Assembly (NCBI RefSeq): GCF_049615385.1
Contig: NZ_JBMZFL010000008.1
DNA length: 64,000 nucleotides
DNA from: Aequoribacter sp049615385
GTDB lineage: Bacteria > Pseudomonadota > Gammaproteobacteria > Pseudomonadales > Halieaceae
Reading direction: 5' to 3' (one strand)
Each line of letters opens with the position of its first letter. Positions within the stretch are counted from its first letter, which is position 1. Shown here piece after piece: positions 25,850 to 34,262 of the stretch. A program made the translations under genes and the position numbers. The notes under the pieces are model-generated. The model made no database searches and was not told the DNA's origin. It was given only the letters and a program-made list of their open reading frames with translations.

Positions 25850-26263
25850 ATGTCAGATCACGCTCGTTCAGAAGAAATTGAAAACTATCGGCCTCGCACT
25901 CGCACTCGTTTGCGTTTGAAAGAGGGAGATACCGCTGCTGATAATGTGCTGTCAGTGATGACCATGGTTGTGCACCCTATGACCCCGGGTATTGAGCGCG
26001 ACGCAGAGGATAACCCTGTCCTTAAAGACGGTAAGGTATCGATCCTGGCGCATAAGACGCACCACCTAATTGATTGGGAGTGCAAAATCAACGGTGAGGT
26101 TGTTTTGGCCGCTGACTTGAGTGGTTCGGTGTCTAAAGACCCTATTATCAACTTCGCTATCCGTGGCGTTGAAGGGGGAGATACCTTTACACTGTCTTGG
26201 ACCGATAACCAAGGGTACAGTGATACCGAAGAACAGGTAGTTAAAAGCCGCAAGAAAAAATAA
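25850..26263 (+). CDS. soxZ: Sulfur carrier scaffold SoxZ
   Basis: Immunoglobulin-like partner of SoxY with no signal peptide of its own, so it is presumably exported piggy-back on SoxY. The core shows VVHPMTPGIER, the carrier-binding ADLSGSVSKDPIINFAIRG and SWTDNQGYSDTEE. At 137 residues it is longer than the usual ~100: about 15 extra residues at the N-terminus and a charged insertion around EDNPVLKDGKVS. The ATG is preceded by TAGGAGAG. Confidence 0.94.
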   Translation: MSDHARSEEIENYRPRTRTRLRLKEGDTAADNVLSVMTMVVHPMTPGIERDAEDNPVLKDGKVSILAHKTHHLIDWECKINGEVVLAADLSGSVSKDPIINFAIRGVEGGDTFTLSWTDNQGYSDTEEQVVKSRKKK

Positions 26264-26297
26264 TAAGTCGATAGCGACTGAGTACTAGAGGTAGCCT

Positions 26298-27101
26298 ATG
26301 AAGTATCCAGTTACGGTTGCGCTGCTTGCAAGCTTGAGCTTGTCGGCAGCCGCAGGGCCAGAGGAAGATCGTGCAGCCTTTGTTCAATTCTTTGAAAAGC
26401 GGTTTCCAAGTATTGAGGTTGCAGAGCACATCAATGGCGCTTATGCCCTAGACGAGGATAAACGCAAACAGTGGGAGGCCCTTGAAGCGGGTTTTCCACC
26501 CTACGAAGACGCTGTTTTCGATGGTGAGGCACTCTGGGAAGACGGCCCCTACGCAGATTGCTTTGGTGGTACGCCAGCCGTGAAACAAAACTACCCCATG
26601 TGGGACGCTAAGCAAGGCGTAGTGACCTTGGAGCTTGCGATCAACAATTGTCGTGAGGCAAATGGGGAGGAGGTTTGGGACTACCTCGATTACGATATGG
26701 TAGCGCTATCAGCCTACATGGCATTTGAGTCGCGTGAAGAGTCGATCAATATTGATGTGCCCAACGAACAAGCCTTGGCCGCTTACGAGGATGGTAAGGC
26801 CTTCTATTATCAGCGCCGAGGCCAATTGAACTTCGCCTGTAGCTCTTGCCACTTAGAAATGGCCGGTAATAATCTGCGCTCAGAGCGTTTAAGCGCCGCT
26901 TTGGGGCATGTGACTCATTGGCCGTCGTACCGTGGCAAGTGGGATGAAGTAGGCCCGCTTCAGCGCCGTTTCAAGGAGTGTAACGATCAAGTCAAGGCTA
27001 AAGGGTTTGAACTTCAAAGCGAAGAATATCGCAATCTCGAATACTTTTTGACGTACATGAGCAATGGTTTGCCCCTCAATGGCCCTACCACTCGTAAATA
27101 A
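26298..27101 (+). CDS. soxA: Cytochrome c SoxA, monoheme type
   Basis: Catalytic subunit of SoxAX, 267 residues with a Sec signal of about 19. Only one heme motif is present, CSSCH (181-185). The N-terminal domain keeps Cys88 and Cys118, expected to form a disulfide in place of a second heme. Cys228 in RRFKECND is the likely heme ligand that becomes a persulfide. This matches the monoheme class of SoxA rather than the diheme enzyme. GAGGTAG lies upstream of the ATG. Confidence 0.94.
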   Translation: MKYPVTVALLASLSLSAAAGPEEDRAAFVQFFEKRFPSIEVAEHINGAYALDEDKRKQWEALEAGFPPYEDAVFDGEALWEDGPYADCFGGTPAVKQNYPMWDAKQGVVTLELAINNCREANGEEVWDYLDYDMVALSAYMAFESREESINIDVPNEQALAAYEDGKAFYYQRRGQLNFACSSCHLEMAGNNLRSERLSAALGHVTHWPSYRGKWDEVGPLQRRFKECNDQVKAKGFELQSEEYRNLEYFLTYMSNGLPLNGPTTRK

Positions 27102-27117
27102 GACAACGGTGAATTCA

Positions 27118-27426
27118 ATGACTCCTAAATTTATGGGTATGGCGGCACTGAGTTTGGCGCTGTTCAGTGGTTCCGTATTGGCGGACGACTGCACTGAGGC
27201 GAGTACTCTGATACAAAAAGCGCAAGATGCGTATAACGCGGTCGATGCACGCGGTTTTGCCTGGGTGCCCACCGCGACCTACTTAGCAGATGCCAAAGCA
27301 GAGCACGCATCTGGTGCTTGTGAGCAGGCGATGGTGCATGCGCAACGGGCCCTAGACACCGCAAAAGCGGCCATGGCGCAAGCCGAAAACGAAGCGACGG
27401 CTTGGCAAAGCCGCGTGCTCAAGTAG
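27118..27426 (+). CDS. Small periplasmic protein between soxA and soxB, SoxK/SoxAX-binding-protein candidate
   Basis: A 102-residue protein with a signal peptide (cleavage near LADD, residues 21-24) and an alpha-helical, alanine-rich mature part. It has two cysteines (25 and 68) and the pattern GFAW..TATYLADAKAEHASG....A, which resembles the small SoxAX-binding proteins (SoxK/SAXB) of Chlorobaculum and purple sulfur bacteria as I recall them. Position between soxA and soxB fits that role. Identity rests on context and a loose pattern. The ATG at 27118 gives a normal signal; a longer frame starts within soxA. Confidence 0.72.
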   Translation: MTPKFMGMAALSLALFSGSVLADDCTEASTLIQKAQDAYNAVDARGFAWVPTATYLADAKAEHASGACEQAMVHAQRALDTAKAAMAQAENEATAWQSRVLK

Positions 27427-27437
27427 CAGAGGTCGGC

Positions 27438-29219
27438 ATGAATCGTCGCGAATTTTTGGATTTGTTAATGCGCTCGAGCGCTGCATTCTCTATGGCCGGT
27501 GTAGGTTTGTCGGCCAGTGCCAAAACATGGTCTAACTCGGCTTCATCTTTGTATGATGTGCCTGTCTTCGGCTCGGCTCGCTTGTTGCACATCACGGATA
27601 CCCACGCTCAGTTAAATCCTATTTATTTTCGCGAGCCGAACGTCAATTTAGGTTTTGGAACGACTTATGGCCGCTGGCCGCATAAAGTCGGCAAAAGCTT
27701 GCTGTCTGAGCTTAGCGATGCTTCGGCGATTCAGGCGCATGCCTTAACCTATTTAAATTTTGAAGAAGCGGCAAGCCGCTTCGGCAAAGTGGGGGGGTTC
27801 GCCCACCTCAAAACCTTGATTGATCAGCTCCGCGCCTCGGTGCCAGATGGTCGAAGTCTGCTGCTTGATGGCGGCGACACCTGGCAAGGTTCCGGTACCG
27901 CCTACTGGACTCGCGGTCAGGATATGGTGGAAGCGACCAATAAGCTTGGCGTGGACATTATGACCGGTCACTGGGAGTTCACTTACCTAGAAGACGAAAT
28001 TTTAGCTAACGTCGAAAAATTCAACGGTACCTTTGTGGCGCAAAACACCTACGCCAGCGACGAAGCTTTGTTTGATGGTGTGCCGGTTTATGATGATATG
28101 ACCGGGCATGTGTTCAAGCCCTATGATATTAAAACGATGGGCGAACATCGAGTCGCTGTTATTGGTCAGGCGTTCCCGTATACCCCGATTGCCAATCCAA
28201 AACGGTTTATTCCAAACTGGACCTTTGGTATCCGAGAAAACGATTTAGCTGACTTGGTTGACGAGATTCGTGCTAACGAAGAGGTCGATGCAGTTATTTT
28301 GCTGTCGCACAACGGTATGGATGTCGATCTTAAATTGGCAAGTCAGGTCTCGGGTATTGACGTGATTTTAGGCGGTCACACGCACGATGGTGTGCCCATG
28401 CCGGTCGAGGTGAAAAATTCAGGCGGTGTCACTGTGGTGACCAATGCGGGTTCCAACGGTAAGTTCGTTGGCGTATTGGACTTAGATTTGGGTAACGGGA
28501 GAGTCAAAGACTACCGGTACCGATTGCTGCCAGTATTTTCCGAATTGTTGACCCCAGACCGTGAAATGGCCAGCTTCATTGACGCCGTTCGGGCACCCTA
28601 TTTGGATATTCTTAACGAAGAGCTCGCAGTCGCTGACTCTTTGTTGTATCGCCGCGGTAATTTTAATGGCACGTTCGATCAGGTCATTTGCGATGCTCTG
28701 CGTACGCAACTTGATGCGCAAATTTCGCTGTCACCGGGTTTTCGCTGGGGCACAACGGTGTTGCCTGGTGAAACCATCACTATGGATCGTGTGATGGATC
28801 AAACCTGTATGACCTACCCCGAGACCTACGCACGCGAGATGTCGGGCGAAAATTTAAAAGCGATTTTAGAGGATGTCGCGGATAACTTGTTCAACAGCGA
28901 TCCTTACTATCAGCAGGGTGGTGACATGGTGCGTTGCGGTGGCTTGAATTACGTGATTGAGCCCCAAGGTCAGTTTGGCGCGCGCATTACCGACATGACA
29001 CTGGATAACGGTGAGAAAATCGAGGCTGGCAAGAATTATAAAGTGGCAGGTTGGGCGACTGTGGGCTCACAATCTCCGGGCGCGCCCATTTGGGATGTGG
29101 TCGCCGATTACCTGCGCGATGCCAAAACTGTGAAAGTCGATAAAATTAACACCCCCGTCCTTAAGGGTGTTAAAGCCGATAATCCAGGTATCGAAAGTTA
29201 CCTAGGCAAGTTCGCCTAG
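27438..29219 (+). CDS. soxB: Thiosulfohydrolase SoxB
   Basis: Periplasmic dimanganese hydrolase, 593 residues, that releases sulfate from the SoxY-bound sulfonate. It is related to 5'-nucleotidases. A twin-arginine signal (NRREFLDLLMRSSAAFSMAG) is followed by the metal-site blocks HITDTHAQLNPIYFREPN, LLDGGDTWQGSGTAYW, MTGHWEFTY and ILGGHTHDGVPMP. The ATG at 27438 follows AGAGGTC. It is the last gene of the sox operon, 11 bases after the SoxK candidate, and converges on the DUF302 gene with four bases between stops. Confidence 0.97.
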   Translation: MNRREFLDLLMRSSAAFSMAGVGLSASAKTWSNSASSLYDVPVFGSARLLHITDTHAQLNPIYFREPNVNLGFGTTYGRWPHKVGKSLLSELSDASAIQAHALTYLNFEEAASRFGKVGGFAHLKTLIDQLRASVPDGRSLLLDGGDTWQGSGTAYWTRGQDMVEATNKLGVDIMTGHWEFTYLEDEILANVEKFNGTFVAQNTYASDEALFDGVPVYDDMTGHVFKPYDIKTMGEHRVAVIGQAFPYTPIANPKRFIPNWTFGIRENDLADLVDEIRANEEVDAVILLSHNGMDVDLKLASQVSGIDVILGGHTHDGVPMPVEVKNSGGVTVVTNAGSNGKFVGVLDLDLGNGRVKDYRYRLLPVFSELLTPDREMASFIDAVRAPYLDILNEELAVADSLLYRRGNFNGTFDQVICDALRTQLDAQISLSPGFRWGTTVLPGETITMDRVMDQTCMTYPETYAREMSGENLKAILEDVADNLFNSDPYYQQGGDMVRCGGLNYVIEPQGQFGARITDMTLDNGEKIEAGKNYKVAGWATVGSQSPGAPIWDVVADYLRDAKTVKVDKINTPVLKGVKADNPGIESYLGKFA

Positions 29220-29223
29220 ACGT

Positions 29224-29706
29224 TCAGCGATACCACTCCAGCGCCTGTTCCACGATTTGCTCGAGTAGATCGTGGACGGCGATATAAGCGGGTACTTGTA
29301 AGGCGGGTAGACGCACGCTCACGTAAGTGGTCGTAGGCGCGTCAATCAGGGTGTATAAACTGATGGAGTAGGGGCATAAGACGATGTTATGCGGATCTTG
29401 CTGTGCCAGTTCGTGGCTGAGATCGGCCTTGCAAAACAGTATCGATTCACCCTGGTCATATACGGGCTTTGCATCTTCTACCGCCTCTGATGTTCGCGCT
29501 AGCATGTTGGCTGCGTAGGCAGTATAGGACACGACCAAGCCTTTGGCTTCTATCGTTGTAACGATGTCCTGCTTAATATCTCTAAAGTCGCCTTGCACAG
29601 TCCAGACGAGCGCTGGGCCGATTTCCTCGGGGCCGACTACTTGGCTTGAGGCTGTTTGCGCGGCAGCAAACCCCAGCAATAGGATTAGAGTAGTGATCGC
29701 TTTCAT
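29224..29706 (-). CDS. Exported DUF302-family protein
   Basis: A 160-residue protein with a clear signal peptide (about residues 1-21). The rest fits the DUF302 fold: ILFCKADLSHELAQQDP, then the hydrophobic strand VLCPYSISLYTLID and VSVRLPALQVPAYIAVHD. Its biochemical function is unknown. The start codon overlaps the stop of the upstream flavoenzyme gene by one base, so translation is coupled. DUF302 proteins are often found beside respiratory and sulfur genes, but no role in thiosulfate oxidation can be read from this sequence. Confidence 0.82.
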   Translation of the reverse strand: MKAITTLILLLGFAAAQTASSQVVGPEEIGPALVWTVQGDFRDIKQDIVTTIEAKGLVVSYTAYAANMLARTSEAVEDAKPVYDQGESILFCKADLSHELAQQDPHNIVLCPYSISLYTLIDAPTTTYVSVRLPALQVPAYIAVHDLLEQIVEQALEWYR

Positions 29707-31082
29707 TAGGCAAATATTTTGCCGGGATTCATGAGCCCGCGAGGATCAATGGCGGTTTTAATGCTTTTCATGACGTGTATTTCCGCTTCGGTGCGGCATA
29801 AGTTTAGATAGGATTTTTTGTCAAGACCAATGCCATGCTCTGCCGATACTGAGCCTTTAAATTGGGTCAGCAGGTTATAAACGATGTCATCAACCGCTTT
29901 TTTATCGGGCGCAGGGCCGATGCCGAGATGGATGTTACCGTCGCCTAAATGACCGAATATCACGCACTTTACATTAGGGTCAAAGTGGCTCAAAGCCTGC
30001 TCAAGCTGCTCGGTGTATGCCTGCATGTGACGGAGCGGGAGGCTGATATCATAGGCGACCGCGGGACTTCTGAAAATCATCTTGGCTTCGACATCGTCGC
30101 GAATGGCCCAAAGTTGGTCGGCCTGTTGAACCGAGTTTGCAATGACCGCATCGCTGATGACCTCGTTTTCGAACTGCGCTTCCAAGAATGCTTCAAGGGG
30201 ATTGGTCTCAGTGACTTCGCTGTGGCTACTCTCAAGTAATACGTAAAACGCTTGGTGCGCAGGCAGCACCGCTTGGTGACGTTCGGTTTCGGCGACGTTT
30301 AAATCGTAGTAGTTACCCCACATGGCCTCAAAGGCTGTCAGGCTGCTGGCCAGTTGCGTAGAGGCACTCTTTAATAAGCTTTTTACGCTGTCGAAATTAT
30401 CACATACCACCATCGCGGTGAATGTTCGCAACGGCGCCGGTTGTAGTTTCAAAACCGCTTTGGTCACAATGCCTAGCGTGCCCTCGGCGCCAATGAAGAG
30501 TTGTTTTAAGTCATAACCGGTATTGTTTTTTAGCATTTCATTCATCGCATCGACAATGCGGCCATCGGGCAGCACGGCTTCAACCCCGAGAACTTGATTT
30601 CGCATCATGCCGTAACGTATGACGCTATTGCCTCCAGCGTTGGTTGAAATCATGCCACCGATGGTCGCTGTCCCCCGCGCACCCAGGTCGACGGGAAAGA
30701 GCCAGCCTTGTTCGCGAGCGGTGTCCTGTACGACTTGCAGGGGTGTTCCGGCGTTGACCACCATAATCCCGGCATCCGTATCAAACGAGTCGATACCGCT
30801 CATGCGCTCTAGGGAAATCGCAATATCCTGCTCTGAGCACGTCATGCCATTGACTAGACCTGTTAAACCTCCCCAAGGGACCATGGTTTGGTGAGCGTCG
30901 TAACAAATTGCCATGGCGTCGGCCAAGGCCTCGGTGCTGCTCGGGCGTATGATGGCGCGAGCGGGGCACGAGCCTTTCCCCCACGCGTAATTTGGGCGCG
31001 CTTTGACGTCGTCGTCTAGCAGAATGCCCTGCAGTCCCAGCACTTGCTGAAGTTTGTTTATTGGGGGCATTGCTAAATGCAT
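29706..31082 (-). CDS. FAD-binding 2-hydroxyacid dehydrogenase, GlcD/D-lactate dehydrogenase type
   Basis: A 458-residue flavoenzyme of the FAD_binding_4 plus FAD-oxidase_C family. The FAD-binding half shows VPWGGLTGLVNGM (about residue 68), GMISTNAGGNSVIRYG and LFIGAEGTLGIVTKAVLKL. The cap domain contains VIFGHLGDGNIHLGI and the C-terminal VSAEHGIGLDKK that contact the substrate carboxylate and metal. Likely substrates are D-lactate, D-2-hydroxyglutarate or glycolate, with electrons passed to quinone or a flavoprotein. No Fe-S partner subunit is nearby. It is coupled to the DUF302 gene. Confidence 0.87.
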   Translation of the reverse strand: MHLAMPPINKLQQVLGLQGILLDDDVKARPNYAWGKGSCPARAIIRPSSTEALADAMAICYDAHQTMVPWGGLTGLVNGMTCSEQDIAISLERMSGIDSFDTDAGIMVVNAGTPLQVVQDTAREQGWLFPVDLGARGTATIGGMISTNAGGNSVIRYGMMRNQVLGVEAVLPDGRIVDAMNEMLKNNTGYDLKQLFIGAEGTLGIVTKAVLKLQPAPLRTFTAMVVCDNFDSVKSLLKSASTQLASSLTAFEAMWGNYYDLNVAETERHQAVLPAHQAFYVLLESSHSEVTETNPLEAFLEAQFENEVISDAVIANSVQQADQLWAIRDDVEAKMIFRSPAVAYDISLPLRHMQAYTEQLEQALSHFDPNVKCVIFGHLGDGNIHLGIGPAPDKKAVDDIVYNLLTQFKGSVSAEHGIGLDKKSYLNLCRTEAEIHVMKSIKTAIDPRGLMNPGKIFA

Positions 31083-31122
31083 AATTTACCTCGCTCGTTC
31101 CAGAAAAACTTTTGGTAGTGGC

Positions 31123-31782
31123 TCAGAACTCATAAGGGACAATGTCTAATAGCCAGCGATAGTAAGTTGTAACTTCTTGTTGCTGTTTGTTGGTGAAATG
31201 CTCCTGGTAGTTACCGCCATCTTGCCGGTAACCCGCTTTCGCTTTGGCAAGCTCGGGGGTAGGTGAATCGAGCTCGCTGAATAAGTGTTGGATAGCGTCT
31301 TCAAGCCGTTCATACTGATAGTAGTGGTCGAGCGCTCGCTCGCCATTCAGGGTGCAAATCGCTTTTGTTTCGTCGGCATTTTTTTTCCAAGAGCCAGATG
31401 ACATGTAGCTATCAAAACTCGTGTACTTGCCACTTCTTTTTTTCATGTAATAGCCAGATACCACTTGATCCCATGGGTTGCGCACAAAGGCGAATTTTTT
31501 GTAGCTCTGCCAAACATCTGCCGAGACCAAGGCCCGGACCTCATGGGCTCCCATGTGATTGTAGAAACGGTATCCTTTGCCACGTATGTTAAGCCATAGT
31601 GAAGATTTGTGATTTTGCGCGGTTCGTCCTTCCATGCTGATTCGAAGCTTCTCATCAGCTTTGGTTATCGGTGTGATGACATCAATATCAGAGCATATTT
31701 TGCTTAACGCTATTTCGACGGAGGTTCCTGCGGTTTTTGGTGTTTTGAAAAATATAAACTGTTTAGAGTGTGATAAGATCAT
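31123..31782 (-). CDS. Sulfotransferase family 2-type protein
   Basis: A 219-residue protein with the two sites that bind PAPS: the phosphosulfate loop FFKTPKTAGTSVEIAL near residue 11 and the 3'-phosphate motif FVRNPWDQVVSGYY near residue 98. The conserved histidine of the catalytic area may be YNHMGAHEV. Such proteins sulfate carbohydrates or lipids; the acceptor is unknown. It reads away from the yrbL-like gene. Codon use and base composition look somewhat more A+T-rich than the neighbouring core genes, by eye. Confidence 0.83.
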   Translation of the reverse strand: MILSHSKQFIFFKTPKTAGTSVEIALSKICSDIDVITPITKADEKLRISMEGRTAQNHKSSLWLNIRGKGYRFYNHMGAHEVRALVSADVWQSYKKFAFVRNPWDQVVSGYYMKKRSGKYTSFDSYMSSGSWKKNADETKAICTLNGERALDHYYQYERLEDAIQHLFSELDSPTPELAKAKAGYRQDGGNYQEHFTNKQQQEVTTYYRWLLDIVPYEF

Positions 31783-31914
31783 GCGCTATAAATAAACTCT
31801 AGTCTCCAAAGGGCTTCGGCGAAAGGCTTCTGAGTCACATGTCGCAAGCTTCAGGTGCTCTAACGCTGCCGATCAGTATAACTGCAAATTTATATAAGTG
31901 ACAGAATCCACAAT

Positions 31915-32637
31915 ATGCCGAAAGAACCTTTAATACTTGGAGACCTCGAGCCTTTTGGTGTGGGAGGCCGAAGGTTATGTTTTGAATACCCGGGCGATCC
32001 AGGTAAATGCGTCAAAGTTTTGAGGACGGATCCACATCGGACGGTTCAGTTTCGGGCTCGAACGCGATGGAAAACGGCAATCCGCCCCCCTTATGACAAT
32101 AATGAGGACGAAAAACGCGAGATTGACAAACTGTTTTCTAAACATGGTGAGTCTGTGATGAAGCACTTTCCCAGACATTATGGCTTTATTCAAACTGACT
32201 TAGGGCGAGGCCTTGTTCTTGACCTCGCCAGGGACTTTGATGGTGATATCTCGATGTCGCTAAGGGAATGGATTACTCTTGGGAAACCACTTGATGAAGT
32301 GCGCGATGCCTTTCATGCTTTCAGAGATTTCCTAATCGATAAATGTATTTTTACACGAGGTATATTAGACCATAACCTCGTGGTTTTTCGTCCTAGTGAG
32401 GGTCAATATCGTATCGTTATGATTGACGGGCTTGGAGATTCCACTCTAATCCCGATTGCCTTGATGCGGCGGAAATGGGCTGAAAAACGTATTATTCGAA
32501 AAACCACCGAGGCTTGGCGCCGGATGCAGGCCCTCAGTGAGAGAGGAGGTATTTCGCAGGATGCACTTGAAAATAGCTCGTGGGGTCATGGTATTCGATA
32601 CAATAAGGCGATCAATAAACGAGTCAAGGGTGAGTGA
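31915..32637 (+). CDS. YrbL family protein (kinase-like fold)
   Basis: A 240-residue protein resembling E. coli YrbL, a PhoP- and BasR-controlled protein of unknown function. The N-terminal FGVGGRRLCFEYPGDPGKCVKVLR resembles a kinase glycine loop and beta3 lysine. The central RGILDHNLVVF and IVMIDGLGDS occupy the places of a catalytic loop and metal motif. LPS-core kinases share such degenerate folds, and the neighbours here are envelope genes. The ATG at 31915 has no strong ribosome site. The 132-base upstream gap is A+T-rich with no clear promoter pair. Confidence 0.78.
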   Translation: MPKEPLILGDLEPFGVGGRRLCFEYPGDPGKCVKVLRTDPHRTVQFRARTRWKTAIRPPYDNNEDEKREIDKLFSKHGESVMKHFPRHYGFIQTDLGRGLVLDLARDFDGDISMSLREWITLGKPLDEVRDAFHAFRDFLIDKCIFTRGILDHNLVVFRPSEGQYRIVMIDGLGDSTLIPIALMRRKWAEKRIIRKTTEAWRRMQALSERGGISQDALENSSWGHGIRYNKAINKRVKGE

Positions 32638-32640
32638 ATC

Positions 32641-33399
32641 ATGCAGTTTTTGAAAGGGCTGGAGCGTAAACTGCGACAGTGGCGTAACAATTTGAGTCCC
32701 GTGTTTTATCGTGGCGATGAGCGTTTCTGTCCCTGTTGTGAGGGGGCTTACTCTAAGTTTTTGTCTGCGGGGACAAAAGACAGAGCGCGTGACGACGCAG
32801 TTTGTCCTTTTTGCCGTTCGCGTGAGCGAGATCGGTTGTTAATGTTACTTTTCAAGCAACGTTTTTCTGATTTGTTTGAGAATGGAAAGCATGTGTTGCA
32901 CTTTGCGCCGGAGCCGTGTATCACAAACTTTTTGAGTAGTCTGTCTGGGGTTACTCATGACACGACAGATCTGGTGCGGAACGATGTATCGTTCAAAGCG
33001 GATATCCAATCTTTGGACGTAGCCGATGCCTCCTACGGCGGTGTGATCTGCGCTCATGTGTTGCAAGATGTCCCCGATGAGGCCAAGGCTACGAGAGAAG
33101 TTTTGAGAGTTCTGCAGCCTGGAGGGTGGGCCCTATTTTCGGTGCCTATTCGCGGAGCCGTGACGCGTGAGTGTGATCAACCGATGAGTGTTCGTGCAGC
33201 ATGGGATAAACGCCCTGATGAATTCATTCGAGTTTACGGCTTGGATTTCGCAGGTCGTTTACAGAGTTGCGGGTTTGAAGTCGAGGTAATTGAGGCCAAA
33301 AGTTGCTTGTCGACCTCGGATGCCTTAGTCAAACATGGTTTAGCCAATCAGATCTTCACTAACGTCCTGTTCTTTTGTAAGAAGCCAGATCAGGGCTGA
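32641..33399 (+). CDS. Class I SAM-dependent methyltransferase with N-terminal zinc-ribbon-like cysteines
   Basis: A 252-residue methyltransferase, three bases after the yrbL-like gene. Two cysteine pairs, CPCC (about residue 31) and CPFC (about 59), suggest a zinc ribbon. The AdoMet domain is atypical at motif I (HVLHFAPEP in place of a glycine-rich loop), but GGVICAHVLQDVPDEAKATREVLRVL and LQPGGWALFSVPI are clear later motifs. This pattern occurs in methyltransferases of polysaccharide and glycan loci. The acceptor is unknown. Confidence 0.8.
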   Translation: MQFLKGLERKLRQWRNNLSPVFYRGDERFCPCCEGAYSKFLSAGTKDRARDDAVCPFCRSRERDRLLMLLFKQRFSDLFENGKHVLHFAPEPCITNFLSSLSGVTHDTTDLVRNDVSFKADIQSLDVADASYGGVICAHVLQDVPDEAKATREVLRVLQPGGWALFSVPIRGAVTRECDQPMSVRAAWDKRPDEFIRVYGLDFAGRLQSCGFEVEVIEAKSCLSTSDALVKHGLANQIFTNVLFFCKKPDQG

Positions 33400-33401
33400 A
33401 G

Positions 33402-34193
33402 TCAGCGAAACCTTTCCATTAACCGCCTCTTTACCACGTAGTAACCTACCTTGAGCGAAATATTTAGGCGGCGTCGTAGCTTGTCCCACAAGTTAACGTT
33501 GTCCGGATAACGACTCGCGCTGCGGTCAGGTTGAACACCTTCCAGTTCGTTAAGCCAAGTTGCATCAGATTCGTAGCCACATTCTATGAGGACGCGGGAG
33601 ATATCTCCGTGACGTTCTAGTTGCCCCACAATGCGAGGAAGGTTGTCGCGCCAGCGCCCAATGCTGTCGGTGTTTATCGAGCGCAGTCCGTGCATGGCTC
33701 GTTCGGATTGCGGGGATAGCTTGGCATGCTGGTGATATTCAGAGAATGGGTGCGTACAGCTCAGCCAGGAGATTTGCTGTTTTAGCTTTGCTTGCACAGC
33801 ATCGGGATCTCTGACCAGATCTTCGTATCGCACGGTAATACAGCGTTCGTGCGTCTGCATTTGTTGGGCAAAAGCATGCTGTTCGCGCCAAAGGCGTAAG
33901 TTAGAGTAGTATTTATCCCCTGCGATGCGGTGCTTACTGACCACAACATCCCGAGGATCTCGCAGACAGTAAATCACCCAAAATTCGGGAACGCTACTTA
34001 AGACCCGGGGCATGAACTGTGTATCTTTTGGGCGTTTCGTCAACAAGGTTTGGCCACTGCTGGCAGAGGTTCGGTTAAAACGGGTCTCATGCCCATAGAG
34101 TTTGTCGAAGTGACAGCACGCACTCATCATCTCGTACAGTAGGGTCGTGCCGCTGCGCGGCGAGCATCCGACGATGTGAATCTGTTTATACAC
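33402..34193 (-). CDS. Sulfotransferase domain protein (second)
   Basis: A 263-residue protein with the PAPS phosphosulfate loop GCSPRSGTTLLYEMMS near residue 9 and the 3'-phosphate region IYCLRDPRDVVVSKH near residue 74. ITVRYEDLVRDPDAV near residue 120 is typical of carbohydrate sulfotransferases. The C-terminal 30 residues are basic and hydrophobic and may associate with membrane. It is convergent with the methyltransferase gene (two bases between stops) and lies upstream of a short non-coding gap before the ELM1 gene. It differs in sequence from the sulfotransferase at 31.1-31.8 kb. Confidence 0.85.
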   Translation of the reverse strand: MYKQIHIVGCSPRSGTTLLYEMMSACCHFDKLYGHETRFNRTSASSGQTLLTKRPKDTQFMPRVLSSVPEFWVIYCLRDPRDVVVSKHRIAGDKYYSNLRLWREQHAFAQQMQTHERCITVRYEDLVRDPDAVQAKLKQQISWLSCTHPFSEYHQHAKLSPQSERAMHGLRSINTDSIGRWRDNLPRIVGQLERHGDISRVLIECGYESDATWLNELEGVQPDRSASRYPDNVNLWDKLRRRLNISLKVGYYVVKRRLMERFR

Positions 34194-34262
34194 GGCGATC
34201 CTCAGTGACTTCGGTGCAAGAATAGCATGGCATTGCCACAGTATTCGAGTTTAAGGTGGTTG

